From the NCBI RefSeq assembly GCF_024721315.2, contig NZ_JANFAK020000052.1:1-50489 (forward strand): a DNA stretch of 50,489 nt. The letters are read 5' to 3'. The stretch's first letter is position 1, and each line of letters starts with the position of its first letter. The position numbers and the translations under genes were made by a program. The DNA comes from Streptomyces sp. Isolate_45. GTDB lineage: Bacteria > Actinomycetota > Actinomycetes > Streptomycetales > Streptomycetaceae. The notes under the pieces were generated by a model, which ran no database searches, was not told the origin of the DNA, and saw only the letters and a list, made by a program, of their open reading frames with translations. This document shows, piece by piece, positions 1 through 7,171 of the stretch.

Positions 1-649
1 CCTCGCCGCCCGCGCCTCGGTCCGCGGGGCCCTCGGCGGGCCGCTCGACGCCGGCACCCTCGGCGCGCTGTTGTGGCACTCCCTGGCCGAGGGCGGCAGC
101 TCCGAGCGGCGCCTCCCCGACGGATCCGTCCTGACCGTGGCCCACCGCCCCCACCCCAGCGCGGGCGCCCTGTACACGGCCCGGGTACGGCTGATCGTCC
201 TCGACGTGGCCGGGGTGGCGCCGGGCACCTACGACTGCGTACCCGAACGCAGGACGTTGCGGTACGTCGGCCCGGCTCCGGAGGTCGCGGAGATCAAGGC
301 GTTGTCGACGTACCTGTCCCGGCCGGCAACGGACCCGGCCGCGATCGGCATCGACGCCGCCCCGGTGTTCCTCGGCCTGTACGCGGACCTCGGCCTGCTC
401 CGCAGCCGGTACGGCCTGCGCGCCCTGAGGCTGGCCCTGCTGGAGACCGGGCACCTGGCACAGAACCTCCTCCTCGTCGCCTCCGCCCTCGGGCTGGGCG
501 GGACGACGCTGGGCGGCTTCCACGACGACCTGGCGCACGAACTCCTCGGGCTGGACGACCTGACGCAGCCGCTCCAGTACCTCCTGCCGCTCGGCCGCCA
601 CCCGCACACCCGGGCCGCGTCCGCCGCCACGTGGGGAAACGGGTCCTGA
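1..649 (+). CDS. SagB-type nitroreductase-family dehydrogenase, C-terminal part (runs off left edge)
   Basis: The frame is open from base 2 to a TGA at 647-649, so the true start lies outside the window; a TTG at 71 is internal and not a credible start. Seen: an N-terminal RASVRGALGG stretch, PSAGALY (compare the PSGGALYP motif of SagB dehydrogenases), LLETGHLAQNLLLVASALGLG and a closing LLPLGR. These are the FMN-binding landmarks of the nitroreductase fold as used in SagB-type enzymes, which oxidise azolines in peptide natural products or act as stand-alone flavin oxidoreductases. Only about 215 residues are visible. No peptide precursor or cyclodehydratase gene is visible, so the substrate is unknown. 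Family call is firm, role is not. Confidence 0.8.
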   Translation, partial: LAARASVRGALGGPLDAGTLGALLWHSLAEGGSSERRLPDGSVLTVAHRPHPSAGALYTARVRLIVLDVAGVAPGTYDCVPERRTLRYVGPAPEVAEIKALSTYLSRPATDPAAIGIDAAPVFLGLYADLGLLRSRYGLRALRLALLETGHLAQNLLLVASALGLGGTTLGGFHDDLAHELLGLDDLTQPLQYLLPLGRHPHTRAASAATWGNGS

Positions 650-653
650 AATA

Positions 654-659
654 GACTGC
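654..659 (+). promoter_or_regulatory. Candidate -10 element (TAGACT) of a leaderless transcript
   Basis: TAGACT ends only 4 bases before the ATG of the PhnA-like gene, and no ribosome binding site is present between them. In Streptomyces this layout usually means the mRNA starts at or next to the A of the start codon. Inferred from spacing only. Confidence 0.4.
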
Positions 660-663
660 CGCG

Positions 664-1026
664 ATGACCGATGTCTCCTTGCCCCCCTGTCCCGAGTGCT
701 CCGGCGCCTACACCTACGAGATGGGCGCGCTGTTGGTGTGCCCCGAGTGCGGGCACGAGTGGTCGCCCGTCGCGGCCGTGCCCGGTTCGGGTGACGAGCC
801 GGCGGAGCGGGTGGTCAAGGACTCCGTTGGCAACGTCCTCGCGGACGGTGACACGGTGACCGTCGTCAAGGGGCTGAAGGTCAAGGGCAGCCCGACCGGC
901 ATCAAGGCCGGTACCAAGGTGCGCAACATCCGCCTCGTCGACGGTGTGGACGGCCACGACATCGACTGCAAGGTCGAGGGGTTCGGCCCCATGCAGCTCA
1001 AGTCCGGCGTGGTCAGGAAGGGCTGA
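664..1026 (+). CDS. yjdM: PhnA/YjdM family zinc-ribbon protein
   Basis: The 120-residue product begins with a zinc ribbon (CPECSGAYTYEMGALLVCPECGHEW, cysteines in two CxxC pairs) followed by a linker and the compact beta domain VKDSVGNVLADGDTVTVVKGLKVKG..IKAGTKVRNIRLVDG.DGHDIDCKVEGFGPMQLKSGVV that defines the YjdM/PhnA family. Length fits the family (about 110-120 residues). Despite the old name, the family is not required for phosphonate breakdown and its role is poorly known. ATG at 664 is chosen because the zinc ribbon starts at once after it. A hairpin follows the stop, so the gene is probably transcribed alone. Confidence 0.93.
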   Translation: MTDVSLPPCPECSGAYTYEMGALLVCPECGHEWSPVAAVPGSGDEPAERVVKDSVGNVLADGDTVTVVKGLKVKGSPTGIKAGTKVRNIRLVDGVDGHDIDCKVEGFGPMQLKSGVVRKG

Positions 1027-1044
1027 CCCCTCCGCACCCGGATG

Positions 1045-1068
1045 CCGCGACGGGCCGACCCGTCGCGG
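1045..1068 (+). terminator. Stem-loop terminator after the PhnA-like gene
   Basis: Perfect 10-bp stem CCGCGACGGG / CCCGTCGCGG with a CCGA loop, 18 bases after the stop codon. There is no U-tract, as is common for Streptomyces terminators. Confidence 0.6.
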
Positions 1069-1378
1069 GCGTCTGGCTGAATTCATACGGTTCGGGCCGC
1101 GGGCCGGGCGACGTCGTCCGGCCCGCCCGCCCCGCGGCCCCCGGGCCGCTTTCCCCCCGCCCGCGGTCCGGTTCCCCCGCTGCCGCGCGGGCTGTCGCGC
1201 GCGGCGCGGGAGGGGCGTAAAACCCCGTGGTCCCACGCCCGTACCGGGTGCGCCGGTCGCTCGGGACCGGCGCGTGAGGGTGCCCGGAGAGCGGGAACGG
1301 AGCCGACCCGCGAACCGGTCCCGAGTCCGCCGCGAGGAGGCTTCGAGGGGGTGGCGGTAGGGCTTCGATCGGCGTGAA
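1069..1378. other. GC-rich intergenic stretch without a credible gene
   Basis: Low-complexity C/G-rich sequence. Frames that stay open here have Arg/Pro/Gly-rich compositions typical of chance translation. It forms the upstream region of the operator at 1381. Confidence 0.6.
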
Positions 1379-1394
1379 ATTGGTCTGGACCACC
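1379..1394. promoter_or_regulatory. DasR-like operator (dre), site 1
   Basis: TGGTCTGGACCA at 1381-1392 matches the DasR-responsive-element core TGGTCTAGACCA at 11 of 12 positions. DasR is the GntR-family repressor of N-acetylglucosamine and chitin genes in Streptomyces, released by phosphorylated glucosamine. The site lies about 100 bp before the methyltransferase start, where a promoter operator would be. A second near-identical site is at 9273-9286. The match is seen; binding is inferred. Confidence 0.6.
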
Positions 1395-1413
1395 TGGTGA
1401 CGTGATGGTTAGG

Positions 1414-1427
1414 GTTCTTAACAGAAC
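1414..1427. promoter_or_regulatory. Small inverted repeat GTTCT-TAAC-AGAAC
   Basis: Perfect 5-bp arms with a 4-base AT-rich spacer, located between the DasR-like site and the methyltransferase gene. It could be a second operator or a leader hairpin. Short enough to be chance. Confidence 0.3.
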
Positions 1428-1490
1428 TCGCTCCGGCCGGCTGCGGGCCCGTTCCGCACGCCGCCGAAACCTCTGATGGAGGACCCGTCC

Positions 1491-2645
1491 GTGATCGACA
1501 TCGTGGCTGTACTCAGAGCCGAGGACGCGGTTCTCGACTTCCTCTCCGTCCTCGCCGACCCCCGGCGCACCGAGGTCCACGTGCTGTGCGGCGACACCCG
1601 TGCACACCTGGTCCTGCCCCCGGGCACGGAGCTGCGCGAACGGCTCGCCGTACTGGCCCGCCACGTGCGCCCGGTCGACGACACGGCCGCCTCGCCCGGT
1701 CCGGAGCCGCTCGCCGCCCTCGTGCAACGGGCCGCCGCCGGGCGGTCCGCCCGGCTGTGGACCCATTCGCCCGCCGACAACCGCCGCGGGCGGGGCGTGC
1801 TCGGCCGCGACGCCGCCCTCGCGGGGGCGGGCCTGCCCGTCCGGCACGCCGTCGGCTACTCGCCGTTCCTCCAGTTCATCAGCGACCTGGACCGGCCCCT
1901 CGACGGCTCCCAGGTCACCGCCAAACTCGACTTCGTCAACCGGCACTGCGGTCACCTCCTGCGGTCCGCCTCGCCGGAGCAGATGCTGTACACCGCCCGC
2001 GTCCCCGCCACCGAACGGTACTTCGAGGCCCAACCCGGCGAACGCGACCGGCTGTTCGCCCTGCTGTCCAGCCTCGACGACGGGGCCGCCTCCGTGGAGG
2101 ACCCGTGGGAGTTCGAGAGCTCCCCCTACGAGGCGGAACGGCTGGACGCGACGACCGCCTGGATCGCCGGCCGGCTGTCCCCGGCGGACGGACCGCTGAT
2201 CGAGGTCGGTGCCTGCGAGGGGGCGCTCACCGCACGGCTCGGCGCCAAGGGGTTCGCGGTGGAGGCCACCGAACCCAACACGCCGTTCCGTGACCGCCTG
2301 GTCGCCCGAGTCGGCGACACGGCCCAGGTCCACCCCGACGGCCTGGAGGAGCTGGCCGCCCGGCCCCGGCTGCCCGGAGCCGCGTACCTCCTGATCGAGA
2401 TGCTCTACTACGGCCAGGACCTCGACCTGCTCGACACCCTGCCGACCGACCGGGTGTTCGTCGCCCTGGAGCCCGAGGCGCTCGCCACCCGGCTCGCACC
2501 CTGGCTGGAGAGGGCCGCGCACTGGGAAGCCGCCGAGGAGGAGGTCCTCGTACGCCCCGCGCTGGAAGCCGTCTGCGGCGGCCGCGCCTACCTCAGCAAG
2601 CGCGGGAGCACGGGCATCCTGCTGCACCGCCGCACCACCGGCTGA
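1491..2645 (+). CDS. NodS-like SAM-dependent methyltransferase with extra N-terminal domain
   Basis: About 384 residues. GTG at 1491 is preferred over ATG at 1476 because GGAGGA (1478-1483) lies 7 bases before it and would be inside the gene otherwise. The C-terminal half is a methyltransferase: DPWEFESSPYE at residues 204-214 is the entry motif of NodS-like enzymes, and LIEVGACEG around 236-244 is the SAM-binding loop (G-x-C-x-G variant). NodS of rhizobia N-methylates the deacetylated end sugar of chitooligosaccharides. The first 190 residues are different; THSPADNRRGRG and SQVTAKLDFVNRH vaguely recall the C-terminal half of PIG-L deacetylases but lack the HPDD metal motif. First gene of a same-strand set with a deacetylase and a NodIJ-type exporter. 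An aminosugar N-methyltransferase is a good guess, not proved. Confidence 0.75.
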   Translation: MIDIVAVLRAEDAVLDFLSVLADPRRTEVHVLCGDTRAHLVLPPGTELRERLAVLARHVRPVDDTAASPGPEPLAALVQRAAAGRSARLWTHSPADNRRGRGVLGRDAALAGAGLPVRHAVGYSPFLQFISDLDRPLDGSQVTAKLDFVNRHCGHLLRSASPEQMLYTARVPATERYFEAQPGERDRLFALLSSLDDGAASVEDPWEFESSPYEAERLDATTAWIAGRLSPADGPLIEVGACEGALTARLGAKGFAVEATEPNTPFRDRLVARVGDTAQVHPDGLEELAARPRLPGAAYLLIEMLYYGQDLDLLDTLPTDRVFVALEPEALATRLAPWLERAAHWEAAEEEVLVRPALEAVCGGRAYLSKRGSTGILLHRRTTG

Positions 2646-3288
2646 CCACTCCCGACCTCCCGCGTCCGGGCTTCCCGGCTCCCGGCTCCCTCTTCCCGGC
2701 CTCCCGGCCTCCGCCTCCCGGCCTCCCGCCTCCCGGCCTCCCGCTTCCGGGTCTCCCGCTTCCGGGTCTCCCGCTTCCGGGCCTTCCGCCTTCCGGCCGA
2801 CCGCCATCCGCCTTCCGCCTCCGGGCCTCCGGGCCTTCGCCTCCCGGCCCTCCGTCTCCCGGTCTTCCATCTCCCGCCCCCCGGTTTCGTCGCCTCCCAG
2901 CGGTCCGTCCGCCCTCCTTGCCTCCCGCCTCCTCGCCTTCCGCCCGCTCACCTCCCGACCTCCTTGCCGACGGCCCTTTCGGCCGGTACCCCGGCGGCAG
3001 TTCCGCCCTGCCCCTCGCACGCCGCCCCACCGCACCATCCGCCCGGCCCCCAAGGCCCGCCCCGCCGCGCCCGCGCCCTCCGCGCCGCATCCGGCCGAAC
3101 TCCGCCGAACCCGTCGGTCCGACCCGTCCGGTCGGCCCCGCTCCCCTCCGGGAGCGCGACCCCTTCCGTCGTGGCCCGACCGGCCCCGAACCCGGCCCGG
3201 CCGCCCCGGCCGCCCGGGCCCGCCACACGGCATCCGCCGCCCCCGCCCGCCCGCCCTCCTCCGTCCCGTTCCCGAAGGTTGAACGCCC
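2646..3288. repeat. Pyrimidine-rich low-complexity spacer with 15-bp tandem repeats
   Basis: This 643-bp gap inside the six-gene set holds no credible gene. From about 2650 to 2960 the + strand is nearly all C and T with G. Three consecutive 15-base units of the type CTTCCGGGTCTCCCG occupy 2744-2788, flanked by degenerate CTCCCGGCCTCCCG copies. The complementary strand is rich in GGGAG/CCGGG runs and could form G-quadruplexes. Long open frames across it on the minus strand encode only Gly/Arg/Glu-rich repeats and were rejected. It may separate the methyltransferase gene from the rest transcriptionally. Confidence 0.75.
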
Positions 3289-4800
3289 GTGAGCACTGCC
3301 ACGACCCTGGTCAACGCCTGCCTGCTGCCCGCCTACGACGGGCGGGTGCCGCCCGATTGGATCCTGCGCGCCCTGGACGACGGGATCGCCGGGGTCGGCC
3401 TGTTCGGCACCAACCTCCAGTCCACCGGGCGCTCGCTGCGCGAGGACATCGTCGACCCGATCCGCGCGGTACGGCCCGACGCCCTGATCGCGTTGGACGA
3501 GGAAGGCGGCGACGTCACGCGGCTCGACTACCACCGCGGCAGCGTCTACCCGGGCAACCACGCGCTCGGCGGCGTCGATGACCCCGAACTCACCCGACAG
3601 GTCGCCCGGGCCGTCGGCTCCGACCTCCGTGAGGCCGGGATCAACCTCTGCCTGGGCCCCTGCGCCGACGTCAACTCCCGCGCCACCAATCCGATCATCG
3701 GGGTACGTTCCTTCGGCTCCCGACCAGGACCGGTCGCCCGCCACACCGGGGCCTTCGTGGAGGGCCTCCAGGAGCGCGGAGTGGCCGCCACCCTGAAGCA
3801 CTTCCCCGGACACGGCGACACCGGGACCGACTCGCACTCGGCGCTGCCCGACATCCACCGCGGCCTCGACGCCCTGCGCGCCCTCGACCTGCCACCGTTC
3901 ACCGGGGGCATCGCCGCCGGCGCCAAGGCCGTCATGACCGGCCACATCCGACTCCCGCACCTCTGCGACCTGCCGGCCACCCTGAGCCGCCGCATCGTCA
4001 CCGGGCTACTGCGCGAGGAACTCGGCTACGACGGGGTGGTGATCAGCGACGCCCTGGAGATGGCCCCCGTACGCGACCGCTGGGGTTTCGGCGGCGCGGC
4101 CGTCCTGGCCTGGGCCGCCGGCGTGGACCTCGTCCTGCTCGGAGCCACGGACGGCGAGCGGATCCTTCCCGAGGTCCACCGGGCGGTGGAGGGGGCCCTG
4201 CGCACGGGGGACCTCACCGTCGAACGCCTGGAGGAGGCGGCCGCCCGGGTCGCCGCGCTCCGCGCCTGGGCGGCGCCGACGGCCGGCCCGCACCCGGTCC
4301 CCGCGGCCGCGGACGGCTCCGCGGGAGGTTCCGGCATCGGCCTCGTCGCGGCCCGGCGAGCCCTCGTGGCCGCCGGCCTGCCGGCCGGCGGCGACGAGGA
4401 GCCGGTGCGGGCGGTCCACACCGTACGGCTCCTCACCGGCGGCAACATGGCGGTCGGCACCGCCCCCTGGGGCCTCGCGCCCGCGTTGAAACTGCTCGAC
4501 GCCCTGGCTTCCGCCACCGACGTGGAACCGGGCGCCGACCCGCGGGACATCGCGCTGCCCGAGACCGGCCCCGTCGCGGTCGTCGTGCGCGACGCGGCCC
4601 TCGACCCCTGGCAGGCGGCCACGCTGCGCGCCCTGCGCACCCGCAGGCCGGACCTGGTCACCGTCGACATGGGCCTCGGACCGCGCACCCCGGAACCGGG
4701 CGGCCGGCAGATCCTCACCCGGGGCGCCGGCCTGGTCAACGCGGTCGCGGCCGCCGAACTCCTCACCGGGCGCACCTGCACCGGCCCACTGCGCAACTGA
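3289..4800 (+). CDS. NagZ-like glycoside hydrolase family 3 protein (beta-N-acetylhexosaminidase type)
   Basis: 503 residues, GTG start. The GH3 barrel holds LDEEGGDVTRL near residue 70, the NagZ signature KHFPGHGDTGTDSH at 170-183 (His183 of the Asp-His pair typical of GH3 hexosaminidases) and the nucleophile motif VVISDALEM with Asp254. The region after about 330 is a second domain as in larger actinobacterial GH3 proteins. No signal peptide is present, so it should act in the cytoplasm on a GlcNAc-bearing molecule. It lies 107 bp before the DUF1796 gene and is part of a set with a PIG-L deacetylase and an exporter. It could process a self-made GlcNAc conjugate or recycle muropeptides; the neighbours favour the former. 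Confidence 0.87.
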   Translation: MSTATTLVNACLLPAYDGRVPPDWILRALDDGIAGVGLFGTNLQSTGRSLREDIVDPIRAVRPDALIALDEEGGDVTRLDYHRGSVYPGNHALGGVDDPELTRQVARAVGSDLREAGINLCLGPCADVNSRATNPIIGVRSFGSRPGPVARHTGAFVEGLQERGVAATLKHFPGHGDTGTDSHSALPDIHRGLDALRALDLPPFTGGIAAGAKAVMTGHIRLPHLCDLPATLSRRIVTGLLREELGYDGVVISDALEMAPVRDRWGFGGAAVLAWAAGVDLVLLGATDGERILPEVHRAVEGALRTGDLTVERLEEAAARVAALRAWAAPTAGPHPVPAAADGSAGGSGIGLVAARRALVAAGLPAGGDEEPVRAVHTVRLLTGGNMAVGTAPWGLAPALKLLDALASATDVEPGADPRDIALPETGPVAVVVRDAALDPWQAATLRALRTRRPDLVTVDMGLGPRTPEPGGRQILTRGAGLVNAVAAAELLTGRTCTGPLRN

Positions 4801-4820
4801 CCACTCCGAGGGGACCCACC

Positions 4821-4870
4821 CCGGCCACCCCATCCGGCCACCCCACCCCGGCCACCCCACCCCGACCACC
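4821..4870. repeat. Short tandem repeat of a CCGGCCACCCCAC-type unit
   Basis: Roughly four imperfect copies of a 13-15-base unit fill the short spacer between the GH3 and DUF1796 genes. Like the larger spacer upstream, it looks like replication-slippage DNA inside an operon. Confidence 0.6.
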
Positions 4871-4906
4871 CGGACCGCCCATCCCCCTGCCACCCCGGAG
4901 GACCAG

Positions 4907-5575
4907 GTGTACGACGTCTGCGTCGGCCTCGGCTACCACTGCGAATCGACCTACCAGATCCGGCGGATCACCGGCGACGACCGGGCCCACTTCTTCGACT
5001 GGCTCGACCTCGACTTCGCGTCCGTGCTCGACACCCTCGCCACCGACTTCCGCGAAGTCCTGCGCCCCGGCCTGACCGAACCCTTCGGCAACGGCACCTG
5101 CGCACTCGACACGGGCTCACGGATCCGCTTCTTCCACGACTTCCACGCCACGGCCGGCGGCCCGCTGACGGCCGAGGACATCGCCGGCCAGTTCGCCGCC
5201 GTACGCGCCAAGTTCGAGCACCTCGCCGCCCGCTGGCGGGACCTCACCACCTCCCGCGCCCACGTCCTGTACGTCCACCACGACGCCTTCGACGAGCTCG
5301 AAGCCCCCGACCTGGCCCGCCTGCACACCCTGCTCCGCGAACGCCACCCCGGCCACAGCTTCTCCCTGCTGTGGCTGCGCCGCACGCCTCCCGGCGACAC
5401 GACCGACCTCCCGCCCGGCGTCCGGTGGGGCACGGTCGCCGCGCTGCCCGGCCGCTGGGAGGGCGACGACGCCCAGTGGGACGCCGCCTTCGCCGCGCTC
5501 GACCCCCCGACCCCGGGGCCCGGGCCCGTACGCCCGCGATCCGGCCCCCTCTCCCGCCCCGCCACCCGCACCTGA
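4907..5575 (+). CDS. DUF1796 family papain-like cysteine peptidase homologue
   Basis: 222 residues; GTG at 4907 with GGAGGA at 4898-4903. The start MYDVCVGLGYHCESTYQIRR and the following HFFDWLDLDF fit the DUF1796 pattern (a Cys after the first strand, then an FDW block), a family assigned to the papain-like fold but without a known substrate. Family members often accompany polysaccharide or capsule genes. No signal peptide or membrane segment. The last 25 residues are Pro/Arg-rich and probably disordered. The PIG-L gene starts 13 bp after the stop, so the two are co-transcribed. Function unknown; a role in processing a sugar-linked product is inferred from neighbours only. Confidence 0.7.
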   Translation: MYDVCVGLGYHCESTYQIRRITGDDRAHFFDWLDLDFASVLDTLATDFREVLRPGLTEPFGNGTCALDTGSRIRFFHDFHATAGGPLTAEDIAGQFAAVRAKFEHLAARWRDLTTSRAHVLYVHHDAFDELEAPDLARLHTLLRERHPGHSFSLLWLRRTPPGDTTDLPPGVRWGTVAALPGRWEGDDAQWDAAFAALDPPTPGPGPVRPRSGPLSRPATRT

Positions 5576-5588
5576 TCCGGAGGAACCC

Positions 5589-6341
5589 ATGCCCGCTCCC
5601 GCACCGCCCCCGTGGCGCACCGTCGTCCTCTCCCCGCACTTCGACGACGCCGTCCTGTCGCTCGCCGGGCTACTGCCCGCACTGCCCGGACCGGTCGCCG
5701 TCGTCACCGTGTTCGGCGGCGCCCCGGCGCCCGGCGCCCCGACGTCGTGGTGGGACAGCACCTGCGGGTTCGCCTCCGCCGCGCAGGCCCACCGGACCCG
5801 CCGCGGCGAGGACGCCCGGGCCCTGGACCGGCTCGGAGTCGCACAGGTCGTCCTCGATCACCCCGACGGACCGTACGGCGACGGCGGCGAACCGCACCTC
5901 CTCGACGCCTTCCTGGAGGACCTCGCCCCCGGCACCCGTGTCCTGGCCCCGCTCGGCAGCAACCAGCCCGACCACGAGAGCGTGCGGCTGCGCGCCACGA
6001 AGGTCCTCGCCGCCCTGGACGCCCCCGCCCCCTGGGTCTACGCCGACCTCCCCTACACCGGGCACCTGCCCGAATGGGGCACCGACGCGGCGAGCGCGGC
6101 ACTGGCCCGGAGCCCGATGTGCGGGCTCGCGTACCAGGAACTGTCGCGCGGGCACCGCGCCACCGTCCGCCACGAACTGCTCCTGAGCGACGAGCAGTGG
6201 CAGGCCAAGCACGAGGCCGTGCTGTGCTACGCCTCCCAGCTGAGCGCACTCGTCCCCGACCACGGGACCTTCCTCTCCCGCACCGGACCCCTGCGGGCCG
6301 AAGTGATCTGGGAACTGACGCCCCTGGACCCGCCGTGCTGA
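5589..6341 (+). CDS. PIG-L family N-deacetylase
   Basis: 250 residues with GGAGG just before ATG 5589. SPHFDDAVLSLAGLL at residues 15-29 is the zinc-binding PHxDD motif (His17, Asp19, Asp20), and NQPDHESVRLRA supplies the third zinc ligand His129. The family removes the acetyl group from GlcNAc on lipids, thiol conjugates or antibiotics (for example MshB, BtrD and glycopeptide deacetylases). No signal peptide, so cytoplasmic. It follows the DUF1796 gene by 13 bp and its stop overlaps the GTG of the ABC ATPase gene. The free amine it would make is the substrate expected for the NodS-like methyltransferase of the same set. Confidence 0.9.
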   Translation: MPAPAPPPWRTVVLSPHFDDAVLSLAGLLPALPGPVAVVTVFGGAPAPGAPTSWWDSTCGFASAAQAHRTRRGEDARALDRLGVAQVVLDHPDGPYGDGGEPHLLDAFLEDLAPGTRVLAPLGSNQPDHESVRLRATKVLAALDAPAPWVYADLPYTGHLPEWGTDAASAALARSPMCGLAYQELSRGHRATVRHELLLSDEQWQAKHEAVLCYASQLSALVPDHGTFLSRTGPLRAEVIWELTPLDPPC

Positions 6342-7171
6342 CCCCGGACCGCCCCACCGCACCCGCACCCGCGCCCGCTCCCACCCCCGCCCTCCCGTCG
6401 GCCCGGTCGGCCGAGGACCCGCGCCCCGTCGTGATGGCGGCCACCGGCCTGGTCAAGGAGTACCGGCGCGGCCGGGCCGTCGACGGCGTCGGCTTCACGA
6501 TCCGGGCGGGGGAGCGCCTCGGCCTGCTCGGCCCGAACGGCGCGGGCAAGACGACGACGCTCCTGATGTGCCTCGGAGCCGTCGAGCCGGACGCGGGGCG
6601 GGTCGAGATCCTCGGCAGGAACCTTCACGGAAACCGGGCCCGGGCCATGCAGGGCGTCGGCTTCGTCGCCGGCTACCTGCCCCTGCCCGACCGGGTCCGG
6701 GTGCGCGAGTACCTGCGGCTGTACGCGGACCTCTACGGGCTGCGCGCCCCCGGCGCCGCCGTGGACCGGGTCCTGACCCGGTTCGGCATCGAGCACCTGG
6801 GCGTCGCCATCGGCACCGAACTGTCCAGCGGGCAGCGCACCTTGGTCGGCATCGCCAAGGCGGCCCTCCACGAACCCCGGCTGATGATCCTGGACGAACC
6901 CACGGCCTCCCTCGACCCCGACATCGCGCTGCGCGTCCGCACGGCGCTGCTCGCCCTCTCGGCGGAACAGGGCACCGCCCTGCTGGTCACCAGCCACGAC
7001 ATGGTGGAAGTGGAACGGCTGTGCGAGCGGGTGATGTTCCTGCACGGCGGCCGGATCGCCGCCGACGGAACGCCCGCCGAGGTGGCGCACCGCTTCGGCC
7101 GGGCCGACCTGGAGGGCGTCTTCCTGCACCTGGCCGAAGAACGCGACCGCGAAAGGGCCACCGCCCGATGA
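6335..7171 (+). CDS. ABC transporter ATPase, NodI/DrrA type
   Basis: About 278 residues from GTG 6335, which overlaps the PIG-L stop (GTGCTGA); a later ATG at 6434 is the alternative, since residues 1-33 are only Ala/Pro-rich. Walker A GPNGAGKTT at residues 66-74, signature LSSGQ, Walker B LMILDEPTASLDP and switch His in TSHDM are all intact. The sequence type (drug/polysaccharide exporter, NodI-like) and the adjoining ABC-2 permease indicate export rather than import. The stop overlaps the permease start as ATGA. Confidence 0.9.
   Translation: MLTPDRPTAPAPAPAPTPALPSARSAEDPRPVVMAATGLVKEYRRGRAVDGVGFTIRAGERLGLLGPNGAGKTTTLLMCLGAVEPDAGRVEILGRNLHGNRARAMQGVGFVAGYLPLPDRVRVREYLRLYADLYGLRAPGAAVDRVLTRFGIEHLGVAIGTELSSGQRTLVGIAKAALHEPRLMILDEPTASLDPDIALRVRTALLALSAEQGTALLVTSHDMVEVERLCERVMFLHGGRIAADGTPAEVAHRFGRADLEGVFLHLAEERDRERATAR

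Noticed and set aside
1..649. RiPP (azole peptide) biosynthetic cluster
   Set aside because: Only a SagB-type enzyme is visible; no cyclodehydratase or precursor peptide lies within the window, so a cluster cannot be claimed.
1083..3314. 743-codon open frame on the minus strand
   Set aside because: It crosses the methyltransferase gene and the pyrimidine-rich repeat; its product is a Gly/Arg/Glu repeat with no domain, a result of GC-rich low-complexity DNA.
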